64,000 nt of DNA, taken from positions 1 through 64,000 of the forward strand of contig NZ_QKRB01000044.1 in assembly GCF_003233845.1 (NCBI RefSeq), in the 5' to 3' direction. The notes under the pieces were generated by a model that was given only the letters and a program-made list of their open reading frames with translations, searched no databases and was not told the origin of the DNA. Origin of the DNA: Paenibacillus sambharensis. GTDB lineage: Bacteria > Bacillota > Bacilli > Paenibacillales > Paenibacillaceae. Both the position numbers and the translations under genes were made by a program. Numbering within the stretch: the stretch's first letter is position 1; each line of letters starts with the position of its first letter. Below are positions 54,931 to 62,529 of the stretch, one piece after another.

Positions 54931-55741
54931 TTACAAGTGCAGCAGGTGTAAGGACACGGGAACCATTAACACCTTCCGATGGATTGAAGATGACAGCTAC
55001 ACATACAAGGATAGACCCATTCCCCGACAGGTTGCTCAAGTGGAATTATGTTCGTGCCATTACGACCAGCAATTCACTAAATATAACGCCTCATCGGGCT
55101 TCAGCAACAAGGAACTAGGGCACACGTTCAAAAATGCGATCATTGACGACGAAAACCGGTCCTACTTTGAAATCGCGGTGGACTTCATCAAGAACATTGA
55201 CAATCACCTGGACTGGGGAACATGGCTGTATCTCTTTGGAGATGAGAGCCGGGCGAAGAGCCTGACGGATCAACACGGCAGGGAGTACAGCGCATTCGGT
55301 ACCGGCAAAACCTACTTGATGCAATGCATCGCCAATGCGCTGACCCATCGAAAGATACCAGCCATCTACGTGAACGAGGAAAAGCTGTTTGGGGACATTA
55401 AGGCAACCTATGACCGGGCCAGTGATGAAAGCGAGCAGGACGTGCTGAAACGGTACTACAACATCCCGGTTCTGCTGATTGATGACTTGTTCACGACATC
55501 GTACAAGGACTGGGCAGAGGGGAAATTGTTCAGCATCCTGGATGCTCGAGTGAATGAGAAGAAGGTGACCATCATCACCAGCAATTACGCGGTCGGGCGA
55601 ATCAGGGACCGGCTGCCGGTGAACGGCGGGAAGATAGCCAGCCGCATAACGGGACAAGCTCAGCTGATCGAGATGGTCGGAACGGATCGGCGCAGGACGA
55701 TAGCCAGAAAACGGAGGGATGAAAGGCATGAGGCAGGTTGA
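54842..55741 (+). CDS. DnaC/IstB-like replicative helicase loader with an insertion in the P-loop region
   Basis: AAA+ ATPase of 299 residues that should load the replicative helicase. Features are an N-terminal Cys cluster (CSRCKDTG, later CSCHYDQQ), Walker B VLLIDDLF near residue 210 and the sensor-1 TIITSNY. The P-loop is unusual: LYLFG and the GTGKT triplet, normally adjacent, are separated by about 20 residues (near 135-150). ATG chosen after GGTGGAAAG; a GTG 18 bases earlier is an alternative. Confidence 0.86.
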   Translation: MGKAMKEMLVRIEQMRIHSQNSTSEPQQSNYKCSRCKDTGTINTFRWIEDDSYTYKDRPIPRQVAQVELCSCHYDQQFTKYNASSGFSNKELGHTFKNAIIDDENRSYFEIAVDFIKNIDNHLDWGTWLYLFGDESRAKSLTDQHGREYSAFGTGKTYLMQCIANALTHRKIPAIYVNEEKLFGDIKATYDRASDESEQDVLKRYYNIPVLLIDDLFTTSYKDWAEGKLFSILDARVNEKKVTIITSNYAVGRIRDRLPVNGGKIASRITGQAQLIEMVGTDRRRTIARKRRDERHEAG

Positions 55742-55850
55742 CGATTACGAGCTCTACGAATTGGACTTTGACGAATTCATACGCCGTGGCCGGGAGGATA
55801 ACGGGTTGCGACCGCTGCCAAGGCCGGAGGAAAGGAAAGAGACGGCATGA
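55728..55850 (+). CDS. Small acidic phage protein (40 aa)
   Basis: Overlaps the loader gene by 14 bases. Encodes MRQVDDYELYELDFDEF then an Arg/Glu-rich tail. GGAGGGATGAAAGGC precedes it. Unknown function. Confidence 0.5.
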   Translation: MRQVDDYELYELDFDEFIRRGREDNGLRPLPRPEERKETA

Positions 55851-56059
55851 CCTGTCACTGTGACCAACACCAAGACCTGCAGCGTAAATGCCACGACTGC
55901 CTCAAACGGATGCGGCAGGAGTACCTGGACGAGATGTCCAGACTAACCCGGCAGATATCACAGATCGAGATTGAATACTGGCAGATAGATTGCAAATACC
56001 GCAAGGTGGCAGACGAGCTGAACCGCAGGGATGGCCGGGTAAACCGGATGTTTAGATAG
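55847..56059 (+). CDS. Cys-rich small phage protein (70 aa)
   Basis: N-terminus MTCHCDQHQDLQRKCHDCLK contains four Cys and two His that could bind zinc, followed by a long helix. GGAGGAAAGG ribosome site and ATGA overlap with the upstream stop. No known family. Confidence 0.58.
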   Translation: MTCHCDQHQDLQRKCHDCLKRMRQEYLDEMSRLTRQISQIEIEYWQIDCKYRKVADELNRRDGRVNRMFR

Positions 56060-56071
56060 GGAGGGTGAGAG

Positions 56072-57277
56072 ATGAACGGCTATAAGCCCAAAGAGATTAC
56101 GGCTATCGCAGAAATTCTTAAGGCCTACACGAACGAAGCCATAGAAGGACCGTTCAACGTGGCATATAGCGGGGGCAAAGATTCAACCGTAACACTGGCG
56201 CTAGTGATGAGGGCACTGATGATGCTACCTCGGGAAAAATGGACCCGGAGAATATATATCACCTCGGCCCAGACGTTCCTGGACCTCACGACTGATGCGA
56301 CCAAACAAAATGAGTTCGTGAAGATCCAAAAGCTGATTGATAAGCAGCAGCTGCCGATGGAGATAGCGGAAGTTTCGGCCAAGCCGGGAAGCACGATTCT
56401 GGATTGTATCCTTGGCAAGGGATACCCGTTACCGCATAGCAACGACAAGTGGTGTACCCATAAGGCGAAGATCGAGCCGCAGGAGAGGTTCATGAAGGAG
56501 AAGCAGTTTGCCTTGGCGGTAGTCGGAACCAGAATTGCAGAGTCCAAGCAACGGGCGGAAACGATCGGCAGCATGGCAGCTGAAGGTGATGTGTTCTACG
56601 CCGAGCGCAAGGACAAGAAGGGCAAGGTTGTTGCAACATCCCTGCAGCCTATTGTCCACTTCACAACCGAAGATGTCTGGACGTACCTGGCGACTGAGAA
56701 GACACCTTGGGGCGATGCAGAGGAAATTAGCCAGCTATACAAGGATGCAACAGGGGAGTGCGGTCTTAGGCGCCGGAAGGCCGGCAAGGACGAAACAGGG
56801 GATGCATGCGGGGCGAGGTTCGGCTGTGTCATTTGCCCGGTCGTAACGATTGACCGCAGCACACAGGAACTGTCCAAGAAGAAGCCCTGGTTCCAGCCCT
56901 ACGCTGACCTGAGAGATACCATGATCCGGATGTACAAGGACCCGAAGAATAGGTCCGGCCACAGGCGAAACGGGATGAAACTTGCATATGGACAGGGAAC
57001 CTTCACGGTTAAGGCCCGCATGGAGCTGTTTGAACTGTTCATGGCAGCTGAAGAAGACAACCGGATATTGGCTCGTTACCACGGAGTAGAGCCGCAGCCT
57101 CTGTTCACTGAGGAACTGGTCGAGCGGATCAAGCAGCAGTGGCAAGAGGACCTGGCATCGAAACCCTGGCTGGAGGATGCGGAAGAGCTGGGCAGGTTCT
57201 TCGAGGTAAAGCTGAAAGGTGCAAACGAGGGATACCAGGTTGAATGGAACCATTATTACGATACGCCGGGAGCGTAG
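56072..57277 (+). CDS. DndC-like PAPS-reductase-family sulfurtransferase
   Basis: A 401-residue PP-loop protein of the phosphoadenylylsulfate reductase superfamily, closest in layout to DndC, which adds sulfur in DNA phosphorothioation. Visible are the PP-loop SGGKDST at about residues 33-39, WCTHKAKIEPQ near residue 127, and a Cys set (CGLRRRK, ACGARFGCVICPVV near residue 246) like the iron-sulfur ligands of DndC. No DndA, B, D or E gene is near. Stand-alone members are frequent in phages and may modify nucleic acid or counter host defence; the real substrate is unknown. Confidence 0.82.
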   Translation: MNGYKPKEITAIAEILKAYTNEAIEGPFNVAYSGGKDSTVTLALVMRALMMLPREKWTRRIYITSAQTFLDLTTDATKQNEFVKIQKLIDKQQLPMEIAEVSAKPGSTILDCILGKGYPLPHSNDKWCTHKAKIEPQERFMKEKQFALAVVGTRIAESKQRAETIGSMAAEGDVFYAERKDKKGKVVATSLQPIVHFTTEDVWTYLATEKTPWGDAEEISQLYKDATGECGLRRRKAGKDETGDACGARFGCVICPVVTIDRSTQELSKKKPWFQPYADLRDTMIRMYKDPKNRSGHRRNGMKLAYGQGTFTVKARMELFELFMAAEEDNRILARYHGVEPQPLFTEELVERIKQQWQEDLASKPWLEDAEELGRFFEVKLKGANEGYQVEWNHYYDTPGA

Positions 57278-57311
57278 GGGATATAAAAATGACATTATCA
57301 ACGGAGGTAAC

Positions 57312-57629
57312 ATGCTCATTTACTTATCAGGTCCTATGAGCGGAATAAAGGAATATAACTACCCAGCATTCCGTAGTACAGCAAGGGACCTACGAGAAAA
57401 CGGATATAAAGTGATAAACCCCGCAGAGATAAAGCCAATTGAGCAGACATGGGAAGGTTTTATGAAGGCAGACATTAAGGCTCTTATGGATTGCACGACA
57501 GTTGTCATGCTTCCAGGGTGGGAAAGTTCTAAAGGAGCGCAGCTAGAGAGGCACATCGCCGAAGCTCTCGGAATGGAAATATTTGAACTTAGTGAGTTTC
57601 AAACAAGCCAAGGGAGGAAACGAAGATGA
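57312..57629 (+). CDS. DUF4406 / nucleoside 2-deoxyribosyltransferase-like protein
   Basis: A 105-residue Rossmann-like protein beginning LIYLSGPMSGIKEYNYPAF, with a PAEI block and the catalytic-type MLPGWESSKGAQLERHIAEA near residues 68-87. These are hallmarks of DUF4406, related to nucleoside deoxyribosyltransferases. In phages it may work in nucleotide salvage. ATG follows ACGGAGGTAAC directly; overlaps the next start by four bases. Confidence 0.85.
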   Translation: MLIYLSGPMSGIKEYNYPAFRSTARDLRENGYKVINPAEIKPIEQTWEGFMKADIKALMDCTTVVMLPGWESSKGAQLERHIAEALGMEIFELSEFQTSQGRKRR

Positions 57630-57871
57630 AAAAGAAAGAACGCCGCACGTTTGCGATGCAGGAAATGAGCCCAGTAGGACCAGCAAGGCCGCTGATGGAG
57701 AGGACGGAGCTTGAACGGGCAGAGGCATCGCTGAGGACTTATCACCTATCGCCGGAAGAGCTGGCCGCATACATCGAGAAGACGGGGGCGCCCATACGAC
57801 CGCTGAATCAAGGGCGCAGGCAGCCAAGCTTGATGCACCGACATAGACCACGGGCAGGCAAGGAGGCATAA
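57626..57871 (+). CDS. Phage protein of unknown function (81 aa)
   Basis: Basic at both ends, with TYHLSPEELAAYIEKTGAPI in the middle. GGGAGG ribosome site and ATGA overlap with the DUF4406 gene. Confidence 0.58.
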   Translation: MKKKERRTFAMQEMSPVGPARPLMERTELERAEASLRTYHLSPEELAAYIEKTGAPIRPLNQGRRQPSLMHRHRPRAGKEA

Positions 57872-57872
57872 C

Positions 57873-58010
57873 ATGCCAAGCAACATATGGGTGGTCGCAA
57901 TCGGCAAGCGGATCCACAAGGAGCATCTAGCGAGGGAGCAGGCTGAGCAGTTGGCAGCGGATCTACGGGAAGGCGTGCGGCAGGTCAGGGTGTATCAGTG
58001 GGTTGGGTAG
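57873..58010 (+). CDS. Small phage protein (45 aa)
   Basis: AGGAGGCATAAC precedes the ATG one base after the previous stop region. Encodes MPSNIWVVAIGKRIHKEHLA and a second short amphipathic segment. Unknown. Confidence 0.5.
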   Translation: MPSNIWVVAIGKRIHKEHLAREQAEQLAADLREGVRQVRVYQWVG

Positions 58011-58037
58011 TGAAGATACATGGGGAGGTAACGGAAA

Positions 58038-58220
58038 ATGAAAATCAGCCATGAAGAGTACTTAAAGCGCGTCCTCTTTTCAAAGCAGCTGCAACTTGAA
58101 AACCTTAATATAGCTCATAGAGTTGCAATTGCTGAGTATGAGAAAGAAAAGACAATGCTCCACAAGGATATTAATTCACTAGAAAACCAGTTGAATGATG
58201 CTCAAGTGGAACAAGCCTGA
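58038..58220 (+). CDS. Small coiled-coil phage protein (60 aa)
   Basis: Helical, heptad-like sequence (ENLNIAHRVAIAEYEKEKTM, then INSLENQLNDAQ). First gene of the repeat-led cassette series. Unknown function. Confidence 0.6.
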   Translation: MKISHEEYLKRVLFSKQLQLENLNIAHRVAIAEYEKEKTMLHKDINSLENQLNDAQVEQA

Positions 58221-58249
58221 ATAGCAAGATACATGGGGAGGGGAACGCG

Positions 58250-58408
58250 GTGGAGACGACTTTGGATGAAATGAAATTCATGCCTGTTGGTAGCAAAGTG
58301 GGTATAGCATGCCCAGAATGCGAAGGACATGAAGATCATCGAAAGCTGGCAAGCGGAAAATGGATTTGTGAGTGGTGCGGAGATGTCAAGGATATGAACA
58401 CCGTTTGA
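58250..58408 (+). CDS. Small zinc-ribbon phage protein (52 aa)
   Basis: GTG start behind the second leader repeat. Contains IACPECEGHEDHRK and WICEWCGDV, a two-by-two Cys zinc ribbon. An ATG seven codons in is possible. Confidence 0.6.
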   Translation: METTLDEMKFMPVGSKVGIACPECEGHEDHRKLASGKWICEWCGDVKDMNTV

Positions 58409-58442
58409 TATCAAGATACATGGGGAGGGTGGTGTTCATGAG

Positions 58443-58586
58443 GTGGAAAGGCTTTTGACTAAATGCTGTCATTCTCAAAGAGAGGCGGACAGGGACGATA
58501 ATGGAATCCCGATTCGTGTGTACTGTCCCGAATGTGACGCTATTGATCCGAAATTAGAATGGGTCGAAATCGAAGAAACAGAATGA
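58443..58586 (+). CDS. Small Cys-containing phage protein (47 aa)
   Basis: GTG start behind the third leader repeat; the nearer ATG at 58438 opens a frame of only six codons. The product has KCCHSQRE and VYCPECDAIDP, again a possible zinc site, and an acidic tail. Confidence 0.5.
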   Translation: MERLLTKCCHSQREADRDDNGIPIRVYCPECDAIDPKLEWVEIEETE

Positions 58587-58617
58587 ATATCAAGATACAT
58601 GGGGAGGAAGAACGTAC

Positions 58618-58845
58618 ATGAACGAATTCTTGAAGTTTTATAACGAGGTAAAGAAACCGGATTGGACATTGGAAATTTACCATTCCCGTTATGCAGACTG
58701 GTCGATATCCATTGGATATTTACCGGAAAGCCCTAACCATGGCGATACAATTTTGAGCTTGCAAAACTGCGATTTAAGTTACGCTCTAGCCAAAGCAGAA
58801 GTGCTGCTGAAGGACTTTTTAAAGGAGCATGAGGGCGGTTACTAG
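58618..58845 (+). CDS. Phage protein of unknown function (75 aa)
   Basis: Behind the fourth leader repeat. Aromatic-rich mixed alpha/beta sequence (DWTLEIYHSRYADWSISIGY, then YALAKAEVLLKDFL). No known family. Confidence 0.6.
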   Translation: MNEFLKFYNEVKKPDWTLEIYHSRYADWSISIGYLPESPNHGDTILSLQNCDLSYALAKAEVLLKDFLKEHEGGY

Positions 58846-58894
58846 CATTTGGTGACATGACGGACTGAATATCAAAACATGGGGAGGACAAGCC

Positions 58895-59404
58895 ATGAGC
58901 ATCCAATACGCAAACCGGGGCATGGGGCTGGAGACGCTGATCGAATACGCCAATGCTCAGTATGCGGCTAAGGGTATCGCAAATATACAGAAGATTGCGA
59001 CACCTTGGAAGGTGGTGAGACGGGGCAAGCAGATTGTGACGGCGTTCCCGGAGAAGAAAAGCACGGTGGACTTCATTGGGGTGTACGAGGGTAGGGCAAT
59101 CGCCTTCGATGCAAAGGAGACGGAGAATAAAACGCGGTTCCCATTAGCAAACATTGAGCAGCATCAGGTTGATTTCATGAGGGCATGGGTGGCGAATGGA
59201 GGGGTGGCATTCTTTCTCATCAACTTCAAGGCGCACCAGCAGATATTTTACTTGCCATTCGGATATATCGACGGATTGAATGCTACTGGCGCGACAGGCA
59301 GTATCCCTTACAAAGATTTCTTGAGATACAGGAACGTAAACGAAGTCATCCAGGGCAACGGTATCGCACTGGACTATCTCAAACATGTGGAGGGGATCGC
59401 ATGA
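58895..59404 (+). CDS. recU: RecU-like Holliday junction resolvase
   Basis: A 169-residue phage version of RecU, which cuts Holliday junctions. It keeps NRGMGLETLIEYAN at the start, the catalytic set in STVDFIGVYEGRAIAFDAKE (about residues 55-75, with Asp and Glu-x-Lys type ligands) and RFPLANIEQHQVDFM. Chromosomal RecU is about 200 residues; the N-terminal extension is absent. It lies behind the fifth leader repeat. With ERF, SSB and HNH it completes a recombination set. Confidence 0.9.
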   Translation: MSIQYANRGMGLETLIEYANAQYAAKGIANIQKIATPWKVVRRGKQIVTAFPEKKSTVDFIGVYEGRAIAFDAKETENKTRFPLANIEQHQVDFMRAWVANGGVAFFLINFKAHQQIFYLPFGYIDGLNATGATGSIPYKDFLRYRNVNEVIQGNGIALDYLKHVEGIA

Positions 59405-59538
59405 AACGAGTGGACAAATGGCACAACCTGAACGGCACGTACACGGCTATGACGGATGGAAACGTGATTGTTGGGTGGATCATCCCTCTACGACCTCCTA
59501 GAAGGCGTTCTAAGAGATTAAGAGAGTTGGCAGGGTAA
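59401..59538 (+). CDS. Small basic phage protein (45 aa)
   Basis: ATGA overlap with recU. Contains HNLNGTYTAMTDGNVIVGWI and an Arg-rich tail. Unknown function. Confidence 0.5.
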   Translation: MKRVDKWHNLNGTYTAMTDGNVIVGWIIPLRPPRRRSKRLRELAG

Positions 59539-59616
59539 ATGTCCATCCAGACGCACAGAGCGTCTCAGAATGGCAAATAGGCGGCTTAAATGACGCGCAC
59601 GAAGGGTGGTGATGGC

Positions 59617-59706
59617 GTGGGGTGGGAAGTGATGCTCAGGGTGGGGCTAATCTGGATGATGCTGATCCTGTTATTTCTGGCTCTTTTAATCCGCAGGAAA
59701 TCATAA
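59617..59706 (+). CDS. Single-helix membrane peptide (about 29 aa)
   Basis: GTG start preceded by AGGGTGGTGA; the frame opens at an ATG nine codons upstream (59590). One hydrophobic helix (GLIWMMLILLFLALLI) and a basic end RRKS. Could be a small phage membrane protein. Low confidence in the start. Confidence 0.4.
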   Translation: MGWEVMLRVGLIWMMLILLFLALLIRRKS

Positions 59707-59771
59707 GTTAAAAAGTCGTAAAAACCGCGTCATATCAACGTTTTTAGCTATTCAGCAGGCAGGTTTTTTGG

Positions 59772-59777
59772 TATAAT
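59772..59777 (+). promoter_or_regulatory. Possible -10 box of a middle operon
   Basis: A perfect TATAAT 48 bases upstream of the coiled-coil gene, with a weak TATTCA at the -35 distance. It follows a small gap and would start a new transcript for the genes that follow. Confidence 0.45.
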
Positions 59778-59824
59778 TATGTTATCCGTTATAGAACGAA
59801 TAGAACAATTTTGGAGGGATAAAC

Positions 59825-60907
59825 GTGAGCAATGTATCCGAGCTGCAAGCACAACTGAATGAGCTGGAGCAGAAGAAAGCCCAGCTGTTTGAACAGCCAA
59901 GCGTGGATCAGGTAGAAGTACGCCGCATCAATGAGCAGATCAAGGAGATTGAGAAACAGCTGGCCGAGAAGTTTAGTCTTGAGCAGCATGAAGAGCGCAT
60001 GGAGCAAGCGGCTGTGCAGATCACGCACACCATCGAATCTATCGACATCGGAGAAGGTGAGCGGCTACCGCTGCGGGATCTGGTAACCAGCGAGCAAGCC
60101 TATCAACTGCTGCTGGTACACTTCAACACCGCGTTTGTTGGACAAGCCGAGCAGTTCAGCAAGCAAATTTTGACCACGGAAGAGAGTTACCAAGGACAGC
60201 TGCAGGCGAACACGGAGGCTCAGAACCAGCTGCAATACCAGATTGCTCAGCTGCAGCAGCGTAACGCGGACCTGACCACTCAGCTTAACCAAGTAGAGGC
60301 AGAGCGTGACAATGCCAAGGCTGACCTGGAGGATGCACGCACCAAGCTTGCTAATGCAGCAGCCGAGATTGAGCGCCTGAACAGCCAAGTGGATGACCTG
60401 CGGAAAGAGATTGCTGTCGGTGCCCGTGAAGCTGTGAAGGTGGTAGACACGAACCTGACAGCGAACTACGCCAAGGCGGTGCAGGAGTTCAAGAACAGCC
60501 GTCCAGCCATCTACAACATGCATCCGCTGGACAATCTGGGCAAGCGTTTTGGTGGCTACTTGCTTGAGACGGATGAGTTTATCAAGTTCGGCTTCTTGGA
60601 AAAAGGCAAGTACCGGGAGGTATCGGCTGAAGAAGCTGCGCGATTTCGGGAAGAACGTGCTGCAAGAGGTGAAGAAGTCAAAACCGAACCTGCTGCAGAA
60701 GTTATTCCGAATCCTCCACTGGACGTAACACCGCCGGCGCTTGACAGTTCTTTTCGCCCCGAAGAGACCGACATTCCCGGGATCGCTGACGAGTCCGCTG
60801 ACGGATCGCTGGTACCGCAAACACTTGAGCAGCTCAGCGAGGAAATCATCGAGCTGAAGCGCCGCGTAGACCGGTTGGAAGGTTCGCGGATCGTAGAGGT
60901 GGCGTAG
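59825..60907 (+). CDS. Coiled-coil phage protein (360 aa)
   Basis: GTG start after TTGGAGGGATAAAC. Two long coiled-coil stretches: residues 4-70 and about 115-200 (for example QLNQVEAERDNAKADLEDAR). A globular segment follows near 220-270 (IYNMHPLDNLGKRFGGYLLE), then a Pro-rich acidic linker and a final coiled coil. No family recognised. It lies well before the terminase genes, so it may be an early scaffold or DNA-associated protein. Confidence 0.72.
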   Translation: MSNVSELQAQLNELEQKKAQLFEQPSVDQVEVRRINEQIKEIEKQLAEKFSLEQHEERMEQAAVQITHTIESIDIGEGERLPLRDLVTSEQAYQLLLVHFNTAFVGQAEQFSKQILTTEESYQGQLQANTEAQNQLQYQIAQLQQRNADLTTQLNQVEAERDNAKADLEDARTKLANAAAEIERLNSQVDDLRKEIAVGAREAVKVVDTNLTANYAKAVQEFKNSRPAIYNMHPLDNLGKRFGGYLLETDEFIKFGFLEKGKYREVSAEEAARFREERAARGEEVKTEPAAEVIPNPPLDVTPPALDSSFRPEETDIPGIADESADGSLVPQTLEQLSEEIIELKRRVDRLEGSRIVEVA

Positions 60908-61108
60908 ATGGAAACATTGGGCGATGCACTGCCGAAGGAAATAGAACGTGTACAGGAGATTATCCGTGAATACGAGAAAATCCCTGCCGGACATCTCGCG
61001 GCAGAAATGATGAAGGCTGACGTTAAACGGGCGCAAGAGGCCATGATGAGTGGAGATTTGGCCGGGATGCTTGCGGCATATCAGGCGTTGAAAGAATACG
61101 AACTGTAG
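60908..61108 (+). CDS. Small helical phage protein (66 aa)
   Basis: Starts directly after the preceding stop. Helical (LPKEIERVQEIIREYEKIP, later AAYQALKEYEL). Unknown function. Confidence 0.58.
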   Translation: METLGDALPKEIERVQEIIREYEKIPAGHLAAEMMKADVKRAQEAMMSGDLAGMLAAYQALKEYEL

Positions 61109-61121
61109 AGGTGGCGTAAGC

Positions 61122-61226
61122 GTGACTTATAAATGCCCACAGTGTGGTAGGGAGTTTACGATGGAAAACAGCTTAGTTCACCACCTACTAGAGCATGAGA
61201 TTGAAAAGCTGAAGAAGAGGACGTAA
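61122..61226 (+). CDS. Zinc-finger-like peptide (34 aa)
   Basis: GTG start behind GAGGTGG. The sequence TYKCPQCGREFTMENSLVHH with a further His gives a C2H2-like zinc finger. Common as tiny phage proteins; function unknown. Confidence 0.55.
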   Translation: MTYKCPQCGREFTMENSLVHHLLEHEIEKLKKRT

Positions 61227-61232
61227 CACATT

Positions 61233-61260
61233 CAAGGGGGCACCTAACCGGTGTCCCTTC
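61233..61260 (+). terminator. Possible terminator before the late regulator gene
   Basis: Stem GGGGGCACC/GGTGTCCCT with a short loop and a weak TTCTC tail. Confidence 0.4.
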
Positions 61261-61287
61261 TCATAACCGCTATAAGGGGGAATAGCC

Positions 61288-61815
61288 ATGATTGACGTAA
61301 AGCGGCTGCTGTACGGACATACGAAGTTAATCGCGGCACTTGCAAACATCCATAGGAGCATAGCCCAGGTGAACAAGAAACGCAGGTACCCGGGCTGTAC
61401 TCAGCAGTACAATGACGATGTTCGAGGAATAGGCGGGCTGCCGGTAAGCCAGACGGAACGGTTCGCACTCGACAATGTGATGAACGTGGATGAAGAGCGC
61501 CAGCAGTACGAGTGGGATGCAGAAGAGCATGAATACGTCATAGGGCTCGTGAAATCGGCTTTAGAGGCGCTGGATGATCGGCAGAGGGAATGTATCAAGC
61601 TGTGCTACTTCCAAGGCAGGGAGCCGGTTGCAGCGTCCATGATGATGAATCTTAGCTTATCCCACTTCTACCATGTACACCGGACGGCGATTGCGGACAT
61701 TGAGAAGTGCCTGAATGACGGAAACATTTTCATGAATCGGCTGATTCCCGTTAAAAAACCGCAAAAACGCAATAAAAATGCCAGAAAAAGAACAGCTATT
61801 TCTGAGGTATCATAG
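61288..61815 (+). CDS. ArpU/sigma-70-like late transcription regulator
   Basis: A 175-residue protein whose second half resembles sigma region 4 as found in the ArpU-type regulators of Gram-positive phages: ALDDRQRECIKLCYFQGREP near residues 94-113, then a helix-turn-helix with SMMMNLSLSHFYHVHRTAIA. It lies between early genes and terminase, the normal place for a late-gene activator. The C-terminus is very basic. Confidence 0.78.
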   Translation: MIDVKRLLYGHTKLIAALANIHRSIAQVNKKRRYPGCTQQYNDDVRGIGGLPVSQTERFALDNVMNVDEERQQYEWDAEEHEYVIGLVKSALEALDDRQRECIKLCYFQGREPVAASMMMNLSLSHFYHVHRTAIADIEKCLNDGNIFMNRLIPVKKPQKRNKNARKRTAISEVS

Positions 61816-61837
61816 TAATATGCAGGAAATTCATATA

Positions 61838-61898
61838 GGAGCATCGGAGATTTACCCGTACAATCCCGTACCGGGCGAATACAGACACCCGATGCTCC
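61838..61898 (+). other. Structured non-coding element
   Basis: A perfect 10-bp outer stem (GGAGCATCGG and CCGATGCTCC) encloses 41 bases that contain two CCCGTAC copies and a GGGCG able to pair with them. It lies in a 146-base gap directly after the late-regulator gene and before a terminator, so it could be a 3' UTR structure or a small RNA. Confidence 0.55.
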
Positions 61899-61911
61899 CG
61901 AGAACAACACG

Positions 61912-61935
61912 GCTCGCCAAACGGCGGGCTTTTTA
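61912..61935 (+). terminator. Terminator after the late-regulator gene
   Basis: Stem GCTCGCC/GGCGGGC with loop AAAC followed by TTTTTACTT. Confidence 0.8.
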
Positions 61936-61961
61936 CTTGTTAAGGGGATGAGAGGAATGGA

Positions 61962-62078
61962 GTGGCACCCCATGACGTAGATCATTTCACGATCATTATC
62001 GTGTTGGCAGCAATCGCCTTCCATTGGTGGGCGGTGTTATATGCAAGGGCTGAGAAAGCGGAAGAGGAGGACGAGTAA
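61962..62078 (+). CDS. Single-helix membrane protein (38 aa)
   Basis: GTG start after GAGGAATGG. One membrane helix (FTIIIVLAAIAFHWWAVLY) and an acidic tail. Overlaps the next start by one base. Small phage protein of unknown role. Confidence 0.45.
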   Translation: MAPHDVDHFTIIIVLAAIAFHWWAVLYARAEKAEEEDE

Positions 62079-62266
62079 TGGAAATATACGTGCTCTTCAT
62101 CGAGTATGAGATTATCGAGCTCATCACAACGAACAAAGAACTGTGGTTGGAACAGCTGAAGCGAAGAGCGCGGGAAGATGGAGGATTGCACCCCGGGGAC
62201 CACGGGGAAGTGTGGAAGGACAGCAAGAAGTTGTATGACGTATATAAGCTATCGGATATCAGGTAA
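62078..62266 (+). CDS. Phage protein of unknown function (62 aa)
   Basis: AGAGGAGGACGAG precedes the ATG. Sequence MEIYVLFIEYEIIELITTNK suggests a beta strand and helix, then a charged tail. Not recognised. Confidence 0.5.
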   Translation: MEIYVLFIEYEIIELITTNKELWLEQLKRRAREDGGLHPGDHGEVWKDSKKLYDVYKLSDIR

Positions 62267-62280
62267 GGGAGGGACGAGTG

Positions 62281-62520
62281 ATGGACATCGTGGTTATCGT
62301 AGCCGGACTGACCGCTATATTCGTGGTGCGTGAGTACATCCACTACAAGAGCGATGAACGTAAGGATGCGCTGATCAGTGAGCTGACGGATAAACTCAAG
62401 GCCAGCAGCTTCACGGAGTATAGAGAGGCCAAGCAAGAGCCGCAGACGGTGTTATACGAACCAGTGAGCAATGATGATAGGGATTTGTACGAGAGAGAGT
62501 TGCAAGCGAACAAGATGTGA
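62281..62520 (+). CDS. Membrane-anchored phage protein (79 aa)
   Basis: N-terminal hydrophobic helix (VVIVAGLTAIFVV) followed by a soluble helical part. ATG is seven bases after GGGAGGG; a GTG directly before it is too close to the ribosome site. Unknown function. Confidence 0.55.
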   Translation: MDIVVIVAGLTAIFVVREYIHYKSDERKDALISELTDKLKASSFTEYREAKQEPQTVLYEPVSNDDRDLYERELQANKM

Positions 62521-62529
62521 GGGGGAGTC

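Larger units (their letters stand above)
58011..58887 (+). repeat. Five-copy leader repeat carrying a ribosome binding site
   Basis: A sequence close to TATCAAGATACATGGGGAGG recurs at 58011, 58219, 58407, 58584 and 58866, each time between the stop of one small gene and the start of the next. The 3' GGGGAGG is the ribosome site; the ATACATG part is not needed for that, and the AACATG of the last copy is shortened. The spacing of about 180-280 bases simply reflects the genes in between. It looks like a duplicated translation cassette. Confidence 0.85.

Noticed and set aside
58011-58887. CRISPR array
   Set aside because: The five similar repeats are 180-280 bases apart, contain ribosome sites and have protein-coding sequence between them; no spacers of uniform length and no cas genes.
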